This document shows positions 23,486-35,060 of a stretch of DNA of 64,000 nucleotides, piece by piece (the first letter of the stretch is position 1; each line of letters opens with the position of its first letter). The position numbers were made by a program, and so were the translations under genes. The stretch comes from Canna indica (Eukaryota; Streptophyta; Magnoliopsida; Zingiberales; Cannaceae): positions 37,190,001 through 37,254,000 of the forward strand of contig CP136896.1 in assembly GCA_034359265.1 (NCBI GenBank), in the 5' to 3' direction. Below the pieces are notes generated by a model. That model made no database searches, had not been told where the DNA came from, and saw nothing but the letters and a program-made list of their open reading frames with translations.

Positions 23486-23949
23486 AATATAACTACATGT
23501 TAATTAATTTTAGTGTTAATTAATTTTAGTTTTAATTAATTAGTCATATACTCGAGAGCATGACACCAACTTAGTTCAATACTCGAAACAATGACACTGA
23601 GTTAATTCAGAACGTCGATCGAAACCTAAGGACGCGCGCAACGTTCATTGTGGACTTGTGCCGGAATCTTCCACTGTGGACTCGTACCGGCATTCACAAA
23701 TTTTGAAAATAATCATGACAACTTGTTACGTTTCACGTACGCATCAACGAGTCAGATATGATTTTGCAAAACTTTAGATCCGGTCGGGGGTTGTATGTTC
23801 ATATAAATGAAGTAGATGATCTTTTATACAACGTACAACCTTTGAAATGTCCCCAATTGGACAATTTGAGAATATAGTTATTTGTATTGCACTTAGTTTT
23901 TTCTTTTAGTCATTATTTATTTGTAAATTTTGGCTATTATATCTCGCTT

Positions 23950-24001
23950 GTTCTCCGATACGCGCCCATATGATATGCATATTCGGAGAACTATAGGGAG
24001 A
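23950..24001. other. CACTA leader hairpin
   Basis: An inverted repeat GTTCTCCGAT...TCGGAGAAC with short loop sequence ATATGATATG, about 135 bases upstream of the transposase ATG at 24136. The same hairpin, longer, lies upstream of the transposase at 62050-63400 (63450-63577), in the same orientation relative to the gene. Confidence 0.65.
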
Positions 24002-24163
24002 TGCTGTCAAAATTTAGAATGAAGTTAATGGCTAAAGAAATAGTTAGTGCAATATGAATAACATGAATCCTTAATTGAATAGGACTATCCCACCTAAAGA
24101 CATTAACTAAATATATTGCCATTGATTGACAAAACATGTCAGGTGATCGAAGTTGGATGTACC

Positions 24164-25365
24164 TATTGGCCCAAGGGTTCCATCTAGGCCTCATTCTCTA
24201 TTTTGATGATAACAAACATGAATCTAACTCATTTGTTGAGTTTTGAGTTTAGATTGATAGAACGATACGCCTACGAAGTTCGTCCGAAAAAATGCAAAGA
24301 ATCGAGTAAAATCAGCTCTGATGGCTATCACGTCTTAACTTAGGTTTAGGACTAGATATGAATGTAATATGCCCCTAGGATATCAACCAAACCTATTTCT
24401 ACTATGTCCCAAGTCAAAATCCGAAGACTAGACCCGAAAATGAAAAGCAAGTGTAGAAATCAGCAAACTGGGATGTATTTGGTGTTTCGGTTGGATTTCT
24501 GGTCAATAGGTCGGTCGACCGACTATCAATCGATGATCTACCACAAATGGGACAAAATCCACAGAAGCCTTCTGGTCGATGACCATTTGCTCGATTGGTC
24601 GACCGACCCATCGACCGGGTGATTGACCATCGGGTGGCAACAGATATATTTTTATCCGTTGCAACAGCTATTGAGGGACGTTTACTTCATGGATTATAAA
24701 TACAAGCCATTACTCTTCACCTACCCTTCTTCACTATAACATTGAGTCAATATTCTAGCATTCAAGCCTTCAAGATTTGATTTCCAAGCTCTAGCTCCCA
24801 AATTCTCCATTGCTCTCAAGGCGCTCTTCACGGTTCAACTCTTAAAGAAAATCTTCCATCCATCTTAAGGAGTTGAAGTGATTGAAGGAAAAGAAAGGAG
24901 CTCTCAAGTTTGATTTATATTTGTTTCTCCTTTAAACTTGTTTTCTTAAGTTATTAATTTGGAATTCTCAAGTCAGCTTGTAGGGTGTGCTAGTGAAACA
25001 TCTTAGGTTGGTTATAGAATTGTGATTTGCTAGAAGAATAGTTGTTAAGCCTTTCTCAAAGGGTTAAGAGTTGAGTCCTCATTGTATTCTTAGTGAAACA
25101 CTATTTCTATAAAATATTGGATTTAGAAATCCTTGGTGAGGTGCCAAGGTAGTGGAGTAGATGGGTTGGCCGAACTACTATACGTATTGTATTTGTGTTG
25201 CTTGTCTTGCTTCATTAATTGTGCTTATCTACTTGTCAAAGCATCCATATCAAGAGAATTCAAAATAGGTTGTTAAAGTGATTAAAATTGAAAAGAGCTA
25301 ATTGAAATTAGAATTAGCTAACACACTATTCAACCCCGCCTTCTAGTATGGTTATTTGAACAATA
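24164..25365 (+). mobile_element. Solo LTR-1 with TSD GTACC
   Basis: 1202 bp, from TATTGGCCCAAGG to CAATA, flanked by perfect 5-bp repeats GTACC (24159-24163 and 25366-25370). Family features are the GATGATAACAAACATG motif, palindromic modules at 24508-24628, a TATA box at 24694-24702 and the conserved downstream block (tccttggtgaggtgccaag). No internal region is present, so the element recombined to a solo LTR. It splits a CACTA transposase, whose similarity to its paralog resumes directly after the TSD. Confidence 0.9.
24694..24702 (+). promoter_or_regulatory. LTR TATA box
   Basis: ttataaata, about 65 bp downstream of the last palindromic module of the solo LTR. Confidence 0.6.
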
Positions 25366-25820
25366 GTACCGATGAATTCATCATGGAGCTATAACAGAGG
25401 AATTTCGAGTAGGCGTAACTTACTTCTTAAATTTTGCTTATTTGAATCGAAAATTCATTAGAGGTGATTAAAGTTGATGTCCGTACCGGAAGTGCTCGAA
25501 CGTAAGATTTTTGGATTGGTAAACTATCACAATGCATCTATATACAAAAGGATTCACACCAAGATATTATGTATAAACTTATCACGGGGAGTCACGTGAA
25601 GTTGGGCAGTCAAGCAATCATGTTGTCCATACTCATGGTGAATCTTTTAGCTTGGTTGTTTCTTCTTCTAGTCCATCTAATCCTTATAGAACAATGATAC
25701 TTGACAGTGTTGGCGGTCAATTCCATTTAAATGGTAATGTCAAGTCAGTTACTGAGACCTCAGTGCCACCAGATACTACGGCTTTTGAAGTCATAGAAGA
25801 ACAACCTGCGATATAGATTG

Positions 25821-26798
25821 TGTTAGTGTTGGTCTTTATGAGATTGGCTATTTGGCAAAAGAACTCCAGGTTAATTGTCAGACAACTAGGAGGTGTTCTG
25901 CCTATATTGAAGAAAGTCTCAACTGGGTGAGGACAATTTCAACTACTCAAGCAATCTATGGATTTTAGGATAAGGATGCAGCGCAAAATGAGGACCTTTT
26001 GTTTCCTACAGATATGATGAATTCTGGTCTTCATTATTAATGATGATTTTCTTTGATATCTCTGATATTTTTTATCATCATTAATTTCTTTTGTCCAACT
26101 TTTTTTGTGAGTAGAGGAGAGGTCCTCTTTAATATTTTTGGGCATTACTCCTTTTGATCTTTATGGTCTTTATGATTTAAATGCTGACTATTTGTTTTGA
26201 ATTGATGCCAGTTGCTTGTTGAACTGATGGTATTATTGAACAAATAGTTATGTCATCATTGATTCAGATATATCAGTTGTCACATATAAATTCTGGTGAA
26301 AAGATCTGATTTATTAACTCCCATGTGCGAACACTATGTTGTCAGTTATTTTGAGGAGTTGAGACTGCTGAGTGCAGATGGCAACAATCTAACTTTCTTA
26401 TCTTCAAGTGAAGATGGTTTTGGGTTGTTAACTTACTACAACACAAGGACTGTGTGGAGGATGGAACTCTGTGGCTGGGATGTCATACAGAGGCAAGTTG
26501 GTATGTACTTGTAATAACAAATAGGTTTTGTTATTTCCAATGGTAGTCAAATTTCGGGTGTGAAATCCTGAGGACTTATATTGTACTTATTGAGAGTGAA
26601 TTGAGCATCTGTCTGTTGAGTGCCCCGCAGATTAGGTGACAGGTTTTGTCACTGAACTGCGTAAACAAACCTTTGTGTTTACGTGTGTTTTTGTTTTGGT
26701 TCTTATTTTTCTACTAGTAGCTATTGCAATAGCAATTGCAACTCCCTGTGCAATTGTCCTTAACAGAAATTCCCTTAGAGACCTATACTTTACTGTCA
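25821..26798 (+). mobile_element. 5' LTR of Sirevirus-like copia element
   Basis: 978 bp from TGTTAGTGTTGG to CTGTCA. The primer-binding site follows two bases later. The first 450 bp are confirmed by the inverted copy at 23036-23485, whose similarity begins at the same point. The bases before the start (GATTG, 25816-25820) would be the TSD, but the 3' LTR is not in the window. It inserted into the CACTA transposase. Confidence 0.75.
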
Positions 26799-26800
26799 AT

Positions 26801-26812
26801 TGGTATCAGAGC
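26801..26812 (+). promoter_or_regulatory. Primer-binding site (tRNA-iMet type)
   Basis: TGGTATCAGAGC, exact match to the plant initiator tRNA-Met primer-binding consensus, 2 bp past the LTR and 61 bp before the gag ATG. Confidence 0.9.
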
Positions 26813-26872
26813 GATTGTGGTAACCTTTACCTGCACAAGATCCTTGGTGTGTCTCTTTTTTTTAGGCTCAAG

Positions 26873-28446
26873 ATGGAAGGAATGCCTATGGGAAATTCTG
26901 TCAATGTTCCTCATTTTCTTATCAGAACAAACTATGCATATTGGAAGGCTAGGATGAGGGCTTTCATCAAGTCCTTGGATGATAGTTGTTATGATACAAT
27001 AGAGATTGGCTACACTCCTCCAAAAACACCTGATGCGACTGAGTGCAAACCTAAAAGGCAGTATACAGAAGCAAAAATTGTTGCAGTAAACTATGATAAT
27101 AAAGCCATTAATGTTATCTTCAGTGGAGTTGATCCTTCTCAATTTAAACTAATCTCAGCTTGTATGTTGGCAAAGCAGGCTTGCGAAATTTTAGTAACGA
27201 ATCATGAAGGATCCCGATGCTTCAGAAGTCAAAAGTTGAAATTCTCAACACTAGATTTGAGAATCTAGATATGGGAGAAGATAAAAGTATACAACACTTT
27301 CATGGGCGTATCAAAGATCTCATGAACCTACCAATCTTGGAGAGTCATTCTCTAAAGAAAAGGTAGTAAGGAAAGTTCTAAGATCCATGCCTACCAAGTT
27401 CGATATGAAAACTACTACTATAAGTGAAGTTCATGACCCATCTACTATTACTCTTGACACTCTGATGGGGAAACTTGAAACTTATGAGTTGGAATTATTT
27501 GAAAAATATTCTCACAAATAAAAGAAGAAGAATCTTGCTTTCAGAGCTACTGAGGATGAGAATAAGTTAGAAGATTGAATAGAAGAGGAGACGGATGCTG
27601 TACTGGCTCTTATGACAAAAAATTTCAAGAGATTTTCGAGAGCTAAGAATAGGGTAAACCAGAACTCTCAGTCTAATTTATAGTTCAAACAACAGTTTCA
27701 ATCGCCTGAGTCTGCCAATTCAAGTTCAAATTGCTATGTTGGAGAAAATAGAAGGAGTCAGTCGTTTGGACTAAAAGATGATCCCAAATAGAAGTCCAAA
27801 GGCATCCAATACTTTGAATGTGAAGGATTTGGACATGTAAGATCAGAATGCCCAAGTCTCCAGAAGAAGATCAAGAAGTCTTTTACTGCTACTTGGAGTG
27901 ACGATGATGAAGAAACTGACTCAAAAAAGCATGAACAAGGCAAGTTTAGAGCTTTCATAGCTTGCTTAGATGACACAGTTAAAACTGTCGACATCTTTGA
28001 TACAGATGATGATCACTGCAAAGTTCAATGTGCAAATAGTCATGAAGAAGCGATTAGAACACACTTTTGGTTGTAGAAAAGAAGACTCTTAAGGAGAAAG
28101 TTCAAACCCTTCAAAGATATATTATTGAAAAAGAAGACAAAGAGTCTAAGTTGATTTTCGAACTTGAAAAGGTAAGGAAGTAAGTTAGAATGACGAATTC
28201 TACTAGTACTCTTAACAAAATTTTGAGTGCAGGAAAATATCCTTCTAATCATAAGGGACTAGGATACACTAGTTCATGCCAATTGACACCCTAGTCTCAA
28301 CTGTCTACCCAACTGAGGAACTTTCATAGAGGCTCTTCAAATCATCAAAAGCCTACGATAAGGAAGGGAAATAGGGTGCCCATATGCTATTATTACTGAT
28401 GGAGAGGACACATTATTGCAAATTGCTTCAAACTCTCCAACAAACT
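26873..28446 (+). pseudogene. Gag of Sirevirus-like copia element
   Basis: ATG at 26873 opens a Gag N-terminal domain (FLIRTNYAYWKARMRAFIKS near residues 15-34) open to 27268. It then continues in other frames through the conserved FENLDMGEDK region (27255) to a zinc knuckle whose first Cys is replaced by Tyr (ECEGFGHVRSECP, about 27813), an acidic stretch, and a second knuckle region (WRGHIIANC, about 28402). Several frameshifts and in-frame stops mean no functional Gag. It is interrupted just after the second knuckle by a solo LTR at 28447 and picks up again at 32522. Confidence 0.8.
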
Positions 28447-29304
28447 TGTTGGCCTAAGGTTTTCTACCTTGGTCATAATCTCGATTTTGATGATAACAAA
28501 CATGGAACTAATGTTTCATGGAGAATTATTTCCAAGTTCCATATCGGTTAGCGCTCGACGTCCCTGATCGGAAAAATCAAAGAAATCGGAGAAATCGCAA
28601 GGACGCTCGTCGACGCTCGGGATTCTTCGGGAAGTTAAAGTTTAGGTCTAGGGTGTCTAGCTTGTGTTGTAAATCCTCATGATGATGCATAAGAACCCAA
28701 AAACCAAACCTGAACCCCAAAACATAAAAAACTGGAAAATCAGCAAATGGCCCAGAAATTCACTAAGCCTAGGGAGCTCCTTGGAGGGCTATATAACCTA
28801 GACATTTTCTTGGCACAAAAAATGCCGGTAATTGTTCCGTGGGTAAAAACTAGATAATGAGATATTTTAAAGGATTTTTTGGAAGCCTTTAGCCTACCCA
28901 TATTTGACCCGTAAGATTAGAAAATTTTGTTTTTCGGGAATTTGTACTAGACCCCAAAAGTTAGATTTTGATTCTTAAAGATTTTGATTTTTTAGATATT
29001 TTTATTAAATCCAAATCGGGGATAATCCTTATATAACATTATGTTTTAAAGTTATAACTTTAAGTAGACTTACACGAAGATCAAACCCAGAAACGAGCAA
29101 ACGAGTAGAAAAATCAGCAAATCGGACTAATTTTTCCAGTTTCGGTCGATCGGTCGATTGACTGAATGGCGCCCTAAATGGGCAGAAGCCATTCGGTCGC
29201 TCAGTCGATCGATCGACGATAGACTGACCGACCTACAAACGAACGGCGGAAACGGCTAGTTTTCCAACCGTTGAGTTGGCTGTTTCATGCCAACTCCTCA
29301 AGAC

Positions 29305-29313
29305 TTATAAATA
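29305..29313 (+). promoter_or_regulatory. LTR TATA box
   Basis: ttataaata following the palindromic module block at 29143-29241 of the solo LTR. Confidence 0.6.
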
Positions 29314-29388
29314 GAAGCCTTAGCAAGCCTTCCACCCTATATCCAACATACCTTGAGCCATATTTTGATGATCCTTGAGCTTGATTGA

Positions 29389-31856
29389 TTTCACACCCCA
29401 ACTTAGGGTCGTGTGACCGGCCTGGGTCTATGACCTACCCTGAAGCCTACTACATACACTTACTAACATAAACACATAATGAAACAATGATGCAGCTCTA
29501 TTCAAATCTTTAAAGAAGGTTCACAATTTTTGCTTTAAAACATGAAAAGTTCTTAAACATCAATCACAAGAGAAAACAACTCAAGTTTAAAACCGAGTAC
29601 ATGTATTCAAATAAACATTCTTAGGGTATGAAAAGAACAACTGCCCTAGACCTCTAGACTAAGACTAGTGGATGCTGCTACGAGATCTATGCCACCGCCT
29701 GCCTCCAGCTGCACCATGACTCCAAGCCTCCTCTCACTGATCGGGCTCTGCAAAATAAGGAAATAAACCATGAGTCCACATGGGACTCAGTGAGCGGTTC
29801 TTCCGAACCACCACATAAATCCCCAATAATCACAAGTAATTATATGCGGAAATAAAATATATAGTTAGGGATATACTTTGCTTCTGATATGACCACCGAC
29901 CCCAAAGGTCATCCTGTATAGGCCAAACATCCATGAAACTAGACATAACTGCCTAACTAAATCATATGACCCCTGGTCCTTAGGGCCTACTCATGATCTT
30001 GTGGTTCGGCTACAACCAGCCCTACCACCCAAAATAGTAACACACTGGCCGTTCGGCCACATAACACATCAGTGTATCAATGCAAAATCCTGAGCCGTTG
30101 ACTAGGATGGTCTGCTAGTCTCCGGACACCATCTGGGGTAGGGATAGCTAGTCCCACCCAACTGGGGTCTGACACCTAGCGGGCCCGCTGGTGCAATCTC
30201 AAGACCCAATCACTGGCCGAGTCAAGCATTAGTCATTATGACTATCCATACTTCTTGGCTGACCATCACAATCACATCACACAAACAAGTGTCCTAGAGT
30301 TTCCTTGTTTAAAATCATGGGCGTCCGCCCGTGTTCAGCTCTTTATTTCTGGGTCGAAACATGCGTGCACTATTGCTCACTAATTATTTCTTAGGTGTGA
30401 AACCTAACTAGTCTACCTTTGAGTTTCCATAAATAGCACACACCTCAGATTTTTTATGTTAATCATCTAGCATCATATACTATCCTTGCTAATGTGAAAT
30501 ACATGTCATAAACTTGAAAATGTACCCAATAACAAAATAGGACATCATATAAGCTATAAATAAATTACTTCACGTCACATACTATGTATAGCCATATGAT
30601 TCAATAATAAAGAATTTAAAGATGTAAATAATTCATTGATTTAAACCAATAAGGAACATACACTAAGCATAGCAGCAATTAAACATGATATAATGAATTA
30701 AATGAAACCTTTCTTTGAATACATATACCATAACCATCATATCCATATGAGCATTAGCAAGAACATTTCCATAATATGATAATGTAGATCTATCACCGAA
30801 CAATTCATATGACAAGCGAGAAATTTCATAACATGAATATGAATTTGCATCGAACAGGAAGGTATGAACAACTACTCGAAATCATTTGGTTTCCCCCTTT
30901 ACCCTTGCTCGGCCGAACCCTCTAGATGGGAAGGGGATGAAATTTCATCCATAATTTACATGCATCGGTCTACAGATCTAATGTTTAACAAGAAAACATA
31001 ACTCGAAACCATGCATTCTAACACGAGCAGCCCACACTCTCCACTCATGCCACTGCTCGTCCGACTCAAGCAGGGTAAACCATTGCTCGGCCGAGTCCTC
31101 AATTTGAAGGGGCATGGCTGCAACAATAACACAATATAAATCCATAGATCTAACATATCATGAACACCAAGCGATCTACTGGCCGTGAAACGAGCGAGGA
31201 AAATTTGGGGAAAATTTTGGCATGACCTTTCCCCTATTTTCTCAACTCGGCAACCCACAAAAATGCGAGAAAACATGATCTAATATGTAAGATCACAGGT
31301 ACATACTTCGATTTAAAACTCTACTCAAAGAAACACATCGAATCGGCAAGAACTCGTGAAGAAAAATCAAATTTCAAATTCTTAGGGCTGGCCCCTCATC
31401 TCCCTTCAAAAGCTACACTAACCACTCACCTTGATTTGATCTAAAGACAAGATTGAAGAAGACGAACTCTGAGATCCCGGCATTGACGCGAGCTCGGCAC
31501 CGATCTCCCTCTCCTCCTTGGGTTGTGTGTGACTCCTCCCTTGAGTCGCACGGCTGCCAAGATGAGGGGTTTTGTTCCCCTCATCACTTGATTGTTTTAC
31601 CCCTACGCAATGACTTAAACCCCTCTCATACAACTCCACCTAACCTGGTTCGAGTCCCGACTCAATCCGCGGACTAAACTCAACCCAAACTTGAGTCAAA
31701 CATTATGATCATCCACTCAACCACTAACACTTCAATAATACTTAAATAAAATTTTACCTGCGATATGAGGTGATCACGCGACTCGACCTGGCTAGCTCCC
31801 GACTCGATGGGCTGCACCATGAGAAATTTTTATATTAGAAAACCCCAGGTATTACA
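29389..31856 (-). mobile_element. Complete LTR-2 (gypsy-like solo LTR) with TSD ATTGA
   Basis: 2468 bp flanked by perfect ATTGA repeats (29384-29388 and 31857-31861), inside the solo LTR-1. On the minus strand it begins TGTAATACCTGGGG and ends GGGGTGTGAAA, where other copies end GGGGTGTGACA. Read on minus it contains a splice donor (AAG/GTGAGTGG, donor at 31438-31439) and a pyrimidine-rich acceptor (TTATTTTGCAG/AGC, AG at 29748-29749), both conserved in other copies. No coding region, PBS or polypurine tract was found inside, so a solo LTR is the best reading. The superfamily is inferred from ends and length only. Confidence 0.75.
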
Positions 31857-32521
31857 ATTGAGCCACCATTCTTGAAAACCCTAGCTTTGATCTCTCAACT
31901 CCTTCAGTAAGCCTTGACTTCATTGATTCACCATCAAAGGCATCAAGAGGAAGCTAGGAAACTTTGTTTAGAGCTAAGTATTTGTTGTATCATTTATTTG
32001 CTCCATTATTTGTGTATTTCATTGTTTATTTCATTGTATCAAAGCTTGTATAAACCTAGGTTGCTAGGTTTGATTGGGTTGGTGGTTGCCTTGGTGTTAA
32101 GGCTTAAACTCACGTTTTTAAACTTAGTTTACTAGATTAGTTGAGGTGGGAGAGTGCTCTCGGTAGGAAGGCGGGATACTTCCAGGTGTGGAAGTGCCTT
32201 CAGTTTGAGAGCGGAGACTTTTCGGTGTAAAGTCCTCTTTGTAAGGGAAATAATTAATCTAGTAAAGCTAGTTTGGAAATCCTAAGCAGGGGTGCTTAGG
32301 TAGTGGAGTAGGCATTAGGGCCGAACCACTATAAATCATCGTGTTTGCATTGCTTCTACTTGTGTTTGCTTAATTAGCATATTTACTTTGCTTATGCTTG
32401 TTATTCAATTTGTTAATTGCCTAAGTAATCAAGTAAATGATTAAAACCGGTATTAAGCGAAAGATTAGTAAACACACTATTCATCCGCCCCCCTCCTCTA
32501 GTGTGACCATTTCACCAACAA

Positions 32522-33170
32522 AACTAAGGAGAAAGAATCATGTAAATTGCCCATGGCAAAAGGTTAAGCAAATCTAGGTAGGAAAGATTGGTTTTAATTG
32601 CCATGTTGCTTTAATGTCAAAGACTGTTTCTTCTTTTGGATCTTGGTATTTCGACAGTAGTTGTTCTCAACATATGATAGGAAGTCCTGAAAATCTAAAA
32701 GATATTTAGGAACATGGAGGTGCAACTGTCACTTTTGGAGATGGAGGACATAGAAATATCATAGGAGTTGGAATTCTAAATGTTCCAGAAATTTCTAATC
32801 TGGAAAATGTCCTGCTTGTAAGAGGTTTCAAGGAGAATCTTGTGAGTATAAGCCAATTGTATGATCAAAATTTAAATGTTCAATTTACTAAAAACAGTTG
32901 CAAGGTTCTTCATATGGATGGTGACAATATTCTCGAAAGGAGTAGATCTAGAGGCAATTGCTACAAAATTGCCTACTCTTCTATTTGTCTTTCAGCTGTT
33001 TCTTTTGACATATATATGTGGCATAGACGGTTAGGTCAAGTTAATTACAGAGATCTGAAGAAATTTGTAAATGTTGAAGCGATCATAGGCATTTCTAATC
33101 TTTCAAGAGAACCTAAAGTTGTTTGCGGTACTTGTCAAGAAGGAAAGCAGACTAGGTAGTCTCATCAGCA
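32522..33170 (+). pseudogene. Sirevirus-like pol: protease and Gag-pre-integrase region
   Basis: Continuation of the element's gag-pol after the solo LTR. The protease core reads WYFDSSCSQHMIG (about 32645), where the usual DSG triad is DSS, so activity is doubtful. It is followed by VTFGDGG (about 32730) and the LVSISQLYD block. The Gag-pre-integrase domain (MWHRRLGQVNYRDLKKF, about 33016) leads to CGTCQEGKQTR, where a TAG interrupts. A CACTA MITE then splits the frame at 33170. Earlier stops lie near 32572 and 32708. Confidence 0.8.
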
Positions 33171-34138
33171 CACTACAAGAAAAATGAGCATCAGTGATGA
33201 AAATTTTGTGACGGCTAAAATCTATCATAAACTATGACAGATTTGTGACGGATTTGTCATGTCATGAAATGAAATTTCTTTTTTCCAAAACAGTGATGGA
33301 AAATCCGACACAAGACGATTCTGTCACAAATCAGTCACAAAATTTTTGATCAATTTGGCCTAGAATTTTTAATAAATAGCATCAGTGACATAATAGTGAC
33401 AGATTTCATTTCTGTCACTAATTTTCTGACACTAATCCGTCACTAAATTTTTTTCTTCATATCTGTCACAGATCCGTCACTGAGCCACCACATAACATTG
33501 ACAGGTTAGTGACGAAAATAGAATTCCGACACAAAATTAAACTAAATATTAGTAAAATAAATTTTATCATGTTTAGTCCCACATGGGTTAAAAATGATTT
33601 TTTACTTATTCTTAACCATTATAAATATAATTTTTTTAGCCCCATATGGATCAATTTTTTTCTCTCCTAATTTTTTTGAATTTTATAAATTGACACCTCA
33701 TGAAACCAAAAAGTTTACTATCATGCTATCTTTTATAAATTTATCAAAAATATTATAAAAGTATGAATAATAATATAATGTAATATCATTATTGATTATT
33801 ATAATATATTATAATATATTATTATATTATAAAAATCTATAATAATATATAGTTGATATATTTTTATTAATAAAAAATATAATTAATATCAAAATTAGTG
33901 ACGAAAAATTTATTTTCGGTCATCGACATCAGTGACGGATTTTGTGACGGAAATTTTTCCGTGACAGATTTTTGTGATGGACACATCTGTCACAGAACAA
34001 CAAATGAAGCATTAGCCACAAGATTTTCAGCGACAGAATTTGTGACGGAAATTTTCGTCACTGATACCCTTCAGTGACGGATTTTCAAGCATCAGTGACG
34101 GATTTTTCCATCACTGATGCCTATTTTTCTTGTGTTGA
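33171..34138. mobile_element. Non-autonomous CACTA element, TSD GCA
   Basis: 968 bp between CACTACAAGAAAAATG and the matching inverted end CATTTTTCTTGTGTTGA-like sequence. The inner ends AGCATCAGTGATG and CATCACTGATGCC form an extended inverted repeat. GCA occurs on both sides (33168-33170 and 34139-34141). Removing one GCA plus the element restores the pol frame across the site, which independently supports the boundaries. The subterminal parts have many GTGACGGA/TCCGTCAC repeats; the AT-rich centre has no coding capacity. Confidence 0.9.
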
Positions 34139-35060
34139 GCAGTTACATCTGGTAGCTGCTTCTAAACCTCTTGAGCTTCTTCACTTGGATGTTGTCGGTC
34201 CCATGCAGGTTGAAAGTATTGGTGGTAAAAAATATGTCCTTGTCTGTGTAGACGATTTCTCAGGTTTTACTTGGATAGAATTCCTATAAAAAAAATCCAA
34301 TGCTTTTAGCATTTTTAAATCTTTATGTTTGAGACATCAGAATGAGCATGAACTCCCTATTCTGAAGGTAATTAGAAAAAGGAGTGATCATGGAATAGAA
34401 TTTGAGAATATTTATTTCTTTGAATTTTGTGATGAAGATAGTATATTGCATGAATTTTCTGCTCCAAAGACTCAACATAATGGTGTAGTTGAAAGGAAGA
34501 ATCGTATTATTCAGGAGATGGCTCGAGTTATGCTTAATTCTAAGCGGATTTTTGAAAGATTTTGTGCTGAAGCCATCAACACAGCTTGCTACATCATAAA
34601 TCGAGCTTACCTCAGACCAAGATTTACTAAAACTCCTTATGAATTATGGAAAGGTAGAAAACCTAACCTTACATATTTTCATATTTTTGGTAGCATGTTC
34701 TATGTTCTAAATGATAGGGAATACCTTGAAAAAATGCAAAGCAAAAGTGACGAAACCATATTTCTTGGTTATTCCAAAAATAGCAAGGCATACTGAGTCC
34801 ATAACAAACACACTCAAACTTTGATGGAATCACAAAATGTGAAGGTTGATGACTCTCAAATATACCAGACTTTGCTGACTGATGAGAAGGCAGTCTAAAC
34901 TGTTGATAAGACTGGCCAAAATTCCTCTAAGGCCAATGAACATTTAGTTGAAATAGCTAGTTCAACTGACCATGAGATTGACACTGAGCAAGAAGATGAA
35001 AGGGATGACACCAGATCTGAAAAATCTACAAGATCTCTCAAGAATCATCCTCTACAAAAT
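34139..35060 (+). pseudogene. Sirevirus-like pol: integrase
   Basis: Integrase core of the copia element. Blocks in order are LELLHLDVVGPMQ (first catalytic Asp, about 34166-34205), CVDDFSGFTWIEFL (second Asp, ended by a TAA at 34288), RSDHGIEFEN, the H-N-G-V-V-E-R-K-N region with the catalytic Glu (about 34470-34500) and the C-terminal YELWKGRKPN and FGSMFYVLN boxes. A stop occurs after IFLGYSKNSKAY at about 34795. A long acidic linker follows toward RT. The 155-residue frame at 34329-34796 is the longest clean piece. Confidence 0.85.

Larger units (their letters stand above)
24136..25815 (+). pseudogene. CACTA transposase N-terminus (transposase-associated domain), split by a solo LTR
   Basis: ATG at 24136 opens MSGDRSWMY, the typical start of the plant transposase-associated domain (PF13963-like) found at the N-terminus of En/Spm TNP2 proteins. 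The frame is broken at 24163 by a solo LTR and resumes at 25371 (GAITEEFRVGVTYFLNFAYL, then CPYRKCSNVRFL and MHLYTKGFTPRYY). These match, in order, the paralog on the minus strand near 63150-63330. Stops and frameshifts occur (e.g. just after 25371 and at about 25478). It is lost where the Sirevirus LTR begins at 25821. The TNP2 catalytic domain is missing here. Confidence 0.75.
21557..25820 (+). mobile_element. CACTA transposon (5' part, multiply interrupted)
   Basis: Starts CACTACTAGTATAGTCGC, closely related to the terminus at 50573. The subterminal GACGGC/GCCGTC repeats and the C/T-rich leader (about 22830-23035) also match the 5' part of that element. It continues at 23486-24163 with GGACTCGTGCCGG-like repeats (compare 51560-51640), a hairpin at 23950-24001 and the transposase start at 24136. 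Insertions are a hAT-type MITE (21791-22648), an LTR fragment (23036-23485), a solo LTR (24164-25365) and a Sirevirus-like element from 25821. The right terminus was not found. It is inserted in gag at 21556. Confidence 0.75.
28447..32521 (+). mobile_element. Solo LTR-1 carrying a nested LTR-2
   Basis: Runs from TGTTGGCCTAAGG to TTTCACCAACA with nothing but LTR sequence and the nested repeat at 29389-31856. Its own length is therefore about 1.6 kb. Flanks are AAACT (28442-28446) and ACT/AAACT overlapping the terminal A (32521-32525), a TSD with one base shared or lost. Palindromic modules lie at 29143-29241 and a TATA box at 29305-29313. It is the closest relative of the LTR at 59112-60790. 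It splits a Sirevirus-like gag-pol. Confidence 0.85.

Noticed and set aside
26636..26872. Extended N-terminus of the Sirevirus gag frame
   Set aside because: The frame is open upstream through the LTR end and PBS, which are not translated as gag; the ATG at 26873 fits the family layout.
31453..31677. Short frame in the LTR-2 leader
   Set aside because: It lies in the non-coding exon/intron area of a solo LTR and is not conserved in the other copies.
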